From UMGS172 sp964424555 (lineage in GTDB: Bacteria > Bacillota > Clostridia > Oscillospirales > Acutalibacteraceae), in contig CAYRIX010000029.1 in NCBI GenBank assembly GCA_964424555.1, forward strand, positions 1 to 24,523: 24,523 nucleotides of DNA, in the 5' to 3' direction. A model generated the notes under the pieces. It saw only the letters and a program-made list of their open reading frames with translations. It had not been told where the DNA came from and made no database searches. A program made the translations under genes and the position numbers. The first letter of the stretch is position 1. Every line of letters begins with the position of its first letter. Of the stretch, positions 22,990 through 24,523 are shown one piece after another.

Positions 22990-24501
22990 ATGAGTTCAGA
23001 ATATAACGAAAGTCAAAATTATAATACCTCTGATGCACACACAGGTCTTTTTGACAGTGCGAAAAGACTGTGGCGAAGCTATAAAAAGCATTGGTGGATA
23101 TCGGTAGTCTGCAGTGTTTTGTTGGCCGCAATCTCGTTCACCTATTTCAAATTGACCTTTGTCCCTGAATACCGCTCAGAGGTTCGTTTCTCCATAACAC
23201 CGTTGGTTGAAAGCGATGCCTCAAACGGCGCCAGTGTTTACAGCTTCAACTATAACTCAACCTTGGCAACACAGATGGCCGCCACCTTCCCCTATGTTAT
23301 TGATTCGGGTATAATGGCAGACATTATCGCTAACGACATCCGTCGGCCTTTCAGTGCCAGAATATCCTCCGAGGCTATTGCCGAGACCAATATTTTTGAG
23401 ATCTCCGTCACCAGCTCCTCTCCGCAGGATGCCTACGATGTTCTCAATTCCATTATTAAAAACTACCCCAAGGTTGCCGAGTATGTTGTCGGTGATACCC
23501 ACATGACCATCATCGAGGGCTCCGAGCCCGCTATGCCTACCTCTCCGTCAAACAAGTACGATTATATGAAATATGTGCTTCTGCTGACCGTGTTGGGCAT
23601 TGCTGTCGGAGTTGCAGTCGCTGTCGTTGATATGCGTGCTGTCAAAACCGTTATCGGACGCCGAGACATTGAGACCTATTTCAACGGCAAATGCATGGCT
23701 GAGATCCCCGCCGCAAAACAGAAACGCAGCGGCAAGGCTAGCGCAATGCTCAAGATCGGCCCCTCACTTTCGGGCTTCTCGGAGTCGATACGTGTTCTTA
23801 AGCAACGTGTAAGAAGCGCCCTGAAGTCGAATGGCACCAAGATAGTCGGTATCACAAGTTCCGTATCGGGCGAGGGTAAGACCACCATAAGCTACAACCT
23901 CGCAAGATCTCTGTCAGGCAGTGAGGAGCGTGTTCTGCTTATTGATATGGACCTTCATAACCGCAGTATACAGACCAGTCTGAACCGACGTCAGGAGGTC
24001 CCCAACACAGGTGTGACCGATGTCGTTGTAGGTAAGGTTGAGCTTGAAGATGTAATTAATTCGATGTCCAATACACTCGACGTTATCTTCGCAGGCGAGG
24101 AAAATGTGAAATTCCGCAGAATGGGTTTTGCTCAGATTTTTGAGTATGCCCGAGAGCATTATGATTACATTATTGTTGACCTGCCAACCTGTGGACTGTA
24201 CTCTGAGACGGTGCAAATGGCCGACCTTTGTGACGAGGTGCTGTTTGTTGTTCGCTCTGATACCGTTTCACCTGAGGTTGTCTACAGCTCCTTAAAGGAT
24301 ATTGCCTTCAGCAGTGTTTCGGTAATGGGCTTTGTTATAAATGCCATTAACCAAAACCTGAGTGAAATGGGCGGATACAAGTATTACTCACGCTACGGCC
24401 GCCGCCGTTACGGCTATGGCTACGGCTACGGACACTCCCGTAGCTATTCGAGCAGTTACGGAACTTTAGATACAGACTCTCCTGACAATAACAAATCTTG
24501 A
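22990..24501 (+). CDS. Wzz-like chain-length domain fused to BY-kinase (copy 2, Tyr-rich tail)
   Basis: The protein has 503 residues from ATG 22990, with a GGAGGAGG stretch upstream, 15 nt after the first copy. A cytoplasmic N-terminus of about 35 residues precedes membrane segment 35-57; the second lies at about 196-216, with an AMPTSPS motif before it. The kinase domain has canonical motifs: Walker A SSVSGEGKTT (K297), Walker A' LLIDMD (D319, D321) and Walker B IIVDLPTC (D397). The tail at 463-490 holds ten tyrosines in a Gly/Arg/Ser-rich run, the expected autophosphorylation cluster, followed by an acidic end. It should be the main substrate of the phosphatase encoded at 19981. Only 22 bases follow in the window, with an A-rich run that may begin a terminator. 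Confidence 0.88.
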   Translation: MSSEYNESQNYNTSDAHTGLFDSAKRLWRSYKKHWWISVVCSVLLAAISFTYFKLTFVPEYRSEVRFSITPLVESDASNGASVYSFNYNSTLATQMAATFPYVIDSGIMADIIANDIRRPFSARISSEAIAETNIFEISVTSSSPQDAYDVLNSIIKNYPKVAEYVVGDTHMTIIEGSEPAMPTSPSNKYDYMKYVLLLTVLGIAVGVAVAVVDMRAVKTVIGRRDIETYFNGKCMAEIPAAKQKRSGKASAMLKIGPSLSGFSESIRVLKQRVRSALKSNGTKIVGITSSVSGEGKTTISYNLARSLSGSEERVLLIDMDLHNRSIQTSLNRRQEVPNTGVTDVVVGKVELEDVINSMSNTLDVIFAGEENVKFRRMGFAQIFEYAREHYDYIIVDLPTCGLYSETVQMADLCDEVLFVVRSDTVSPEVVYSSLKDIAFSSVSVMGFVINAINQNLSEMGGYKYYSRYGRRRYGYGYGYGHSRSYSSSYGTLDTDSPDNNKS

Positions 24502-24523
24502 CTCTAAAAAAAAGCATCTGCGG

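Noticed and set aside
24502..24523. Terminator after the second BY-kinase
   Set aside because: Only an A-rich run and a few bases remain before the window ends; the second hairpin arm, if any, is not visible.

Overview
The window looks like a chromosomal segment of a Gram-positive member of the Clostridia, probably a gut Oscillospiraceae/Ruminococcaceae-type bacterium. This is inferred, not proven, from four things: strong AGGAGG-type ribosome binding sites, sigma-A-type promoters with 17-nt spacers, a TagGH-type exporter with an LtaS-like enzyme, and Firmicutes-style tyrosine kinases (CpsC/CpsD-like) with a PHP-type phosphatase. Most of the content concerns the cell envelope. No rRNA, tRNA, CRISPR array, transposase or phage gene was recognised.

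Layout. (1) 1-493: an AT-rich stretch ending in the C-terminal part of a DUF3885-like gene that lacks a readable N-terminus. It abuts a perfect hairpin at 450-492, which also lies just past the end of the convergent giant gene. (2) 499-11712, minus strand: one giant secreted-protein gene of 3737 codons. It encodes a signal peptide, an acidic linker, three large right-handed beta-helix blocks with Pmp-like GGA(I/L/V) and FxxN repeats, a phospholipase-D-like region with two HxK motifs, CxxC linkers and five LamG-like jelly-roll domains. (3) 11713-11943: a divergent promoter region. (4) 11947-16437, plus strand: a small membrane protein overlapping an LtaS/MdoB-like phosphoglycerol transferase, then a polymer-export ABC transporter (permease and ATPase, with its own promoter), then a pyridoxamine/pyridoxal kinase closed by a terminator. 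(5) 16469-17128, minus strand: an unrecognised 219-residue protein. (6) 17358-19950, plus strand: two tandem TrkA-type NAD-binding K+-uptake regulators followed by O-acetylhomoserine sulfhydrylase (MetY). (7) 19981-24501, plus strand: a tyrosine-phosphatase/kinase module. It has a PHP-family phosphatase, a membrane-anchored DUF5011/Ig-like protein, and two tandem proteins that each fuse a Wzz-like chain-length domain to a BY-kinase. A polysaccharide cluster probably continues beyond the right edge.

How the parts may work together (inference). The LtaS-like enzyme and TagGH-like exporter would decorate and export an anionic surface polymer. The phosphatase/kinase module would control assembly and length of a capsule or exopolysaccharide. 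The giant beta-helix/PLD/LamG protein would be displayed on or released from that surface, acting as an adhesin or glycan-binding protein and possibly carrying phosphodiesterase activity. The giant protein is the most unusual item, because it combines domains rarely seen together and carries signs of recent internal duplication.
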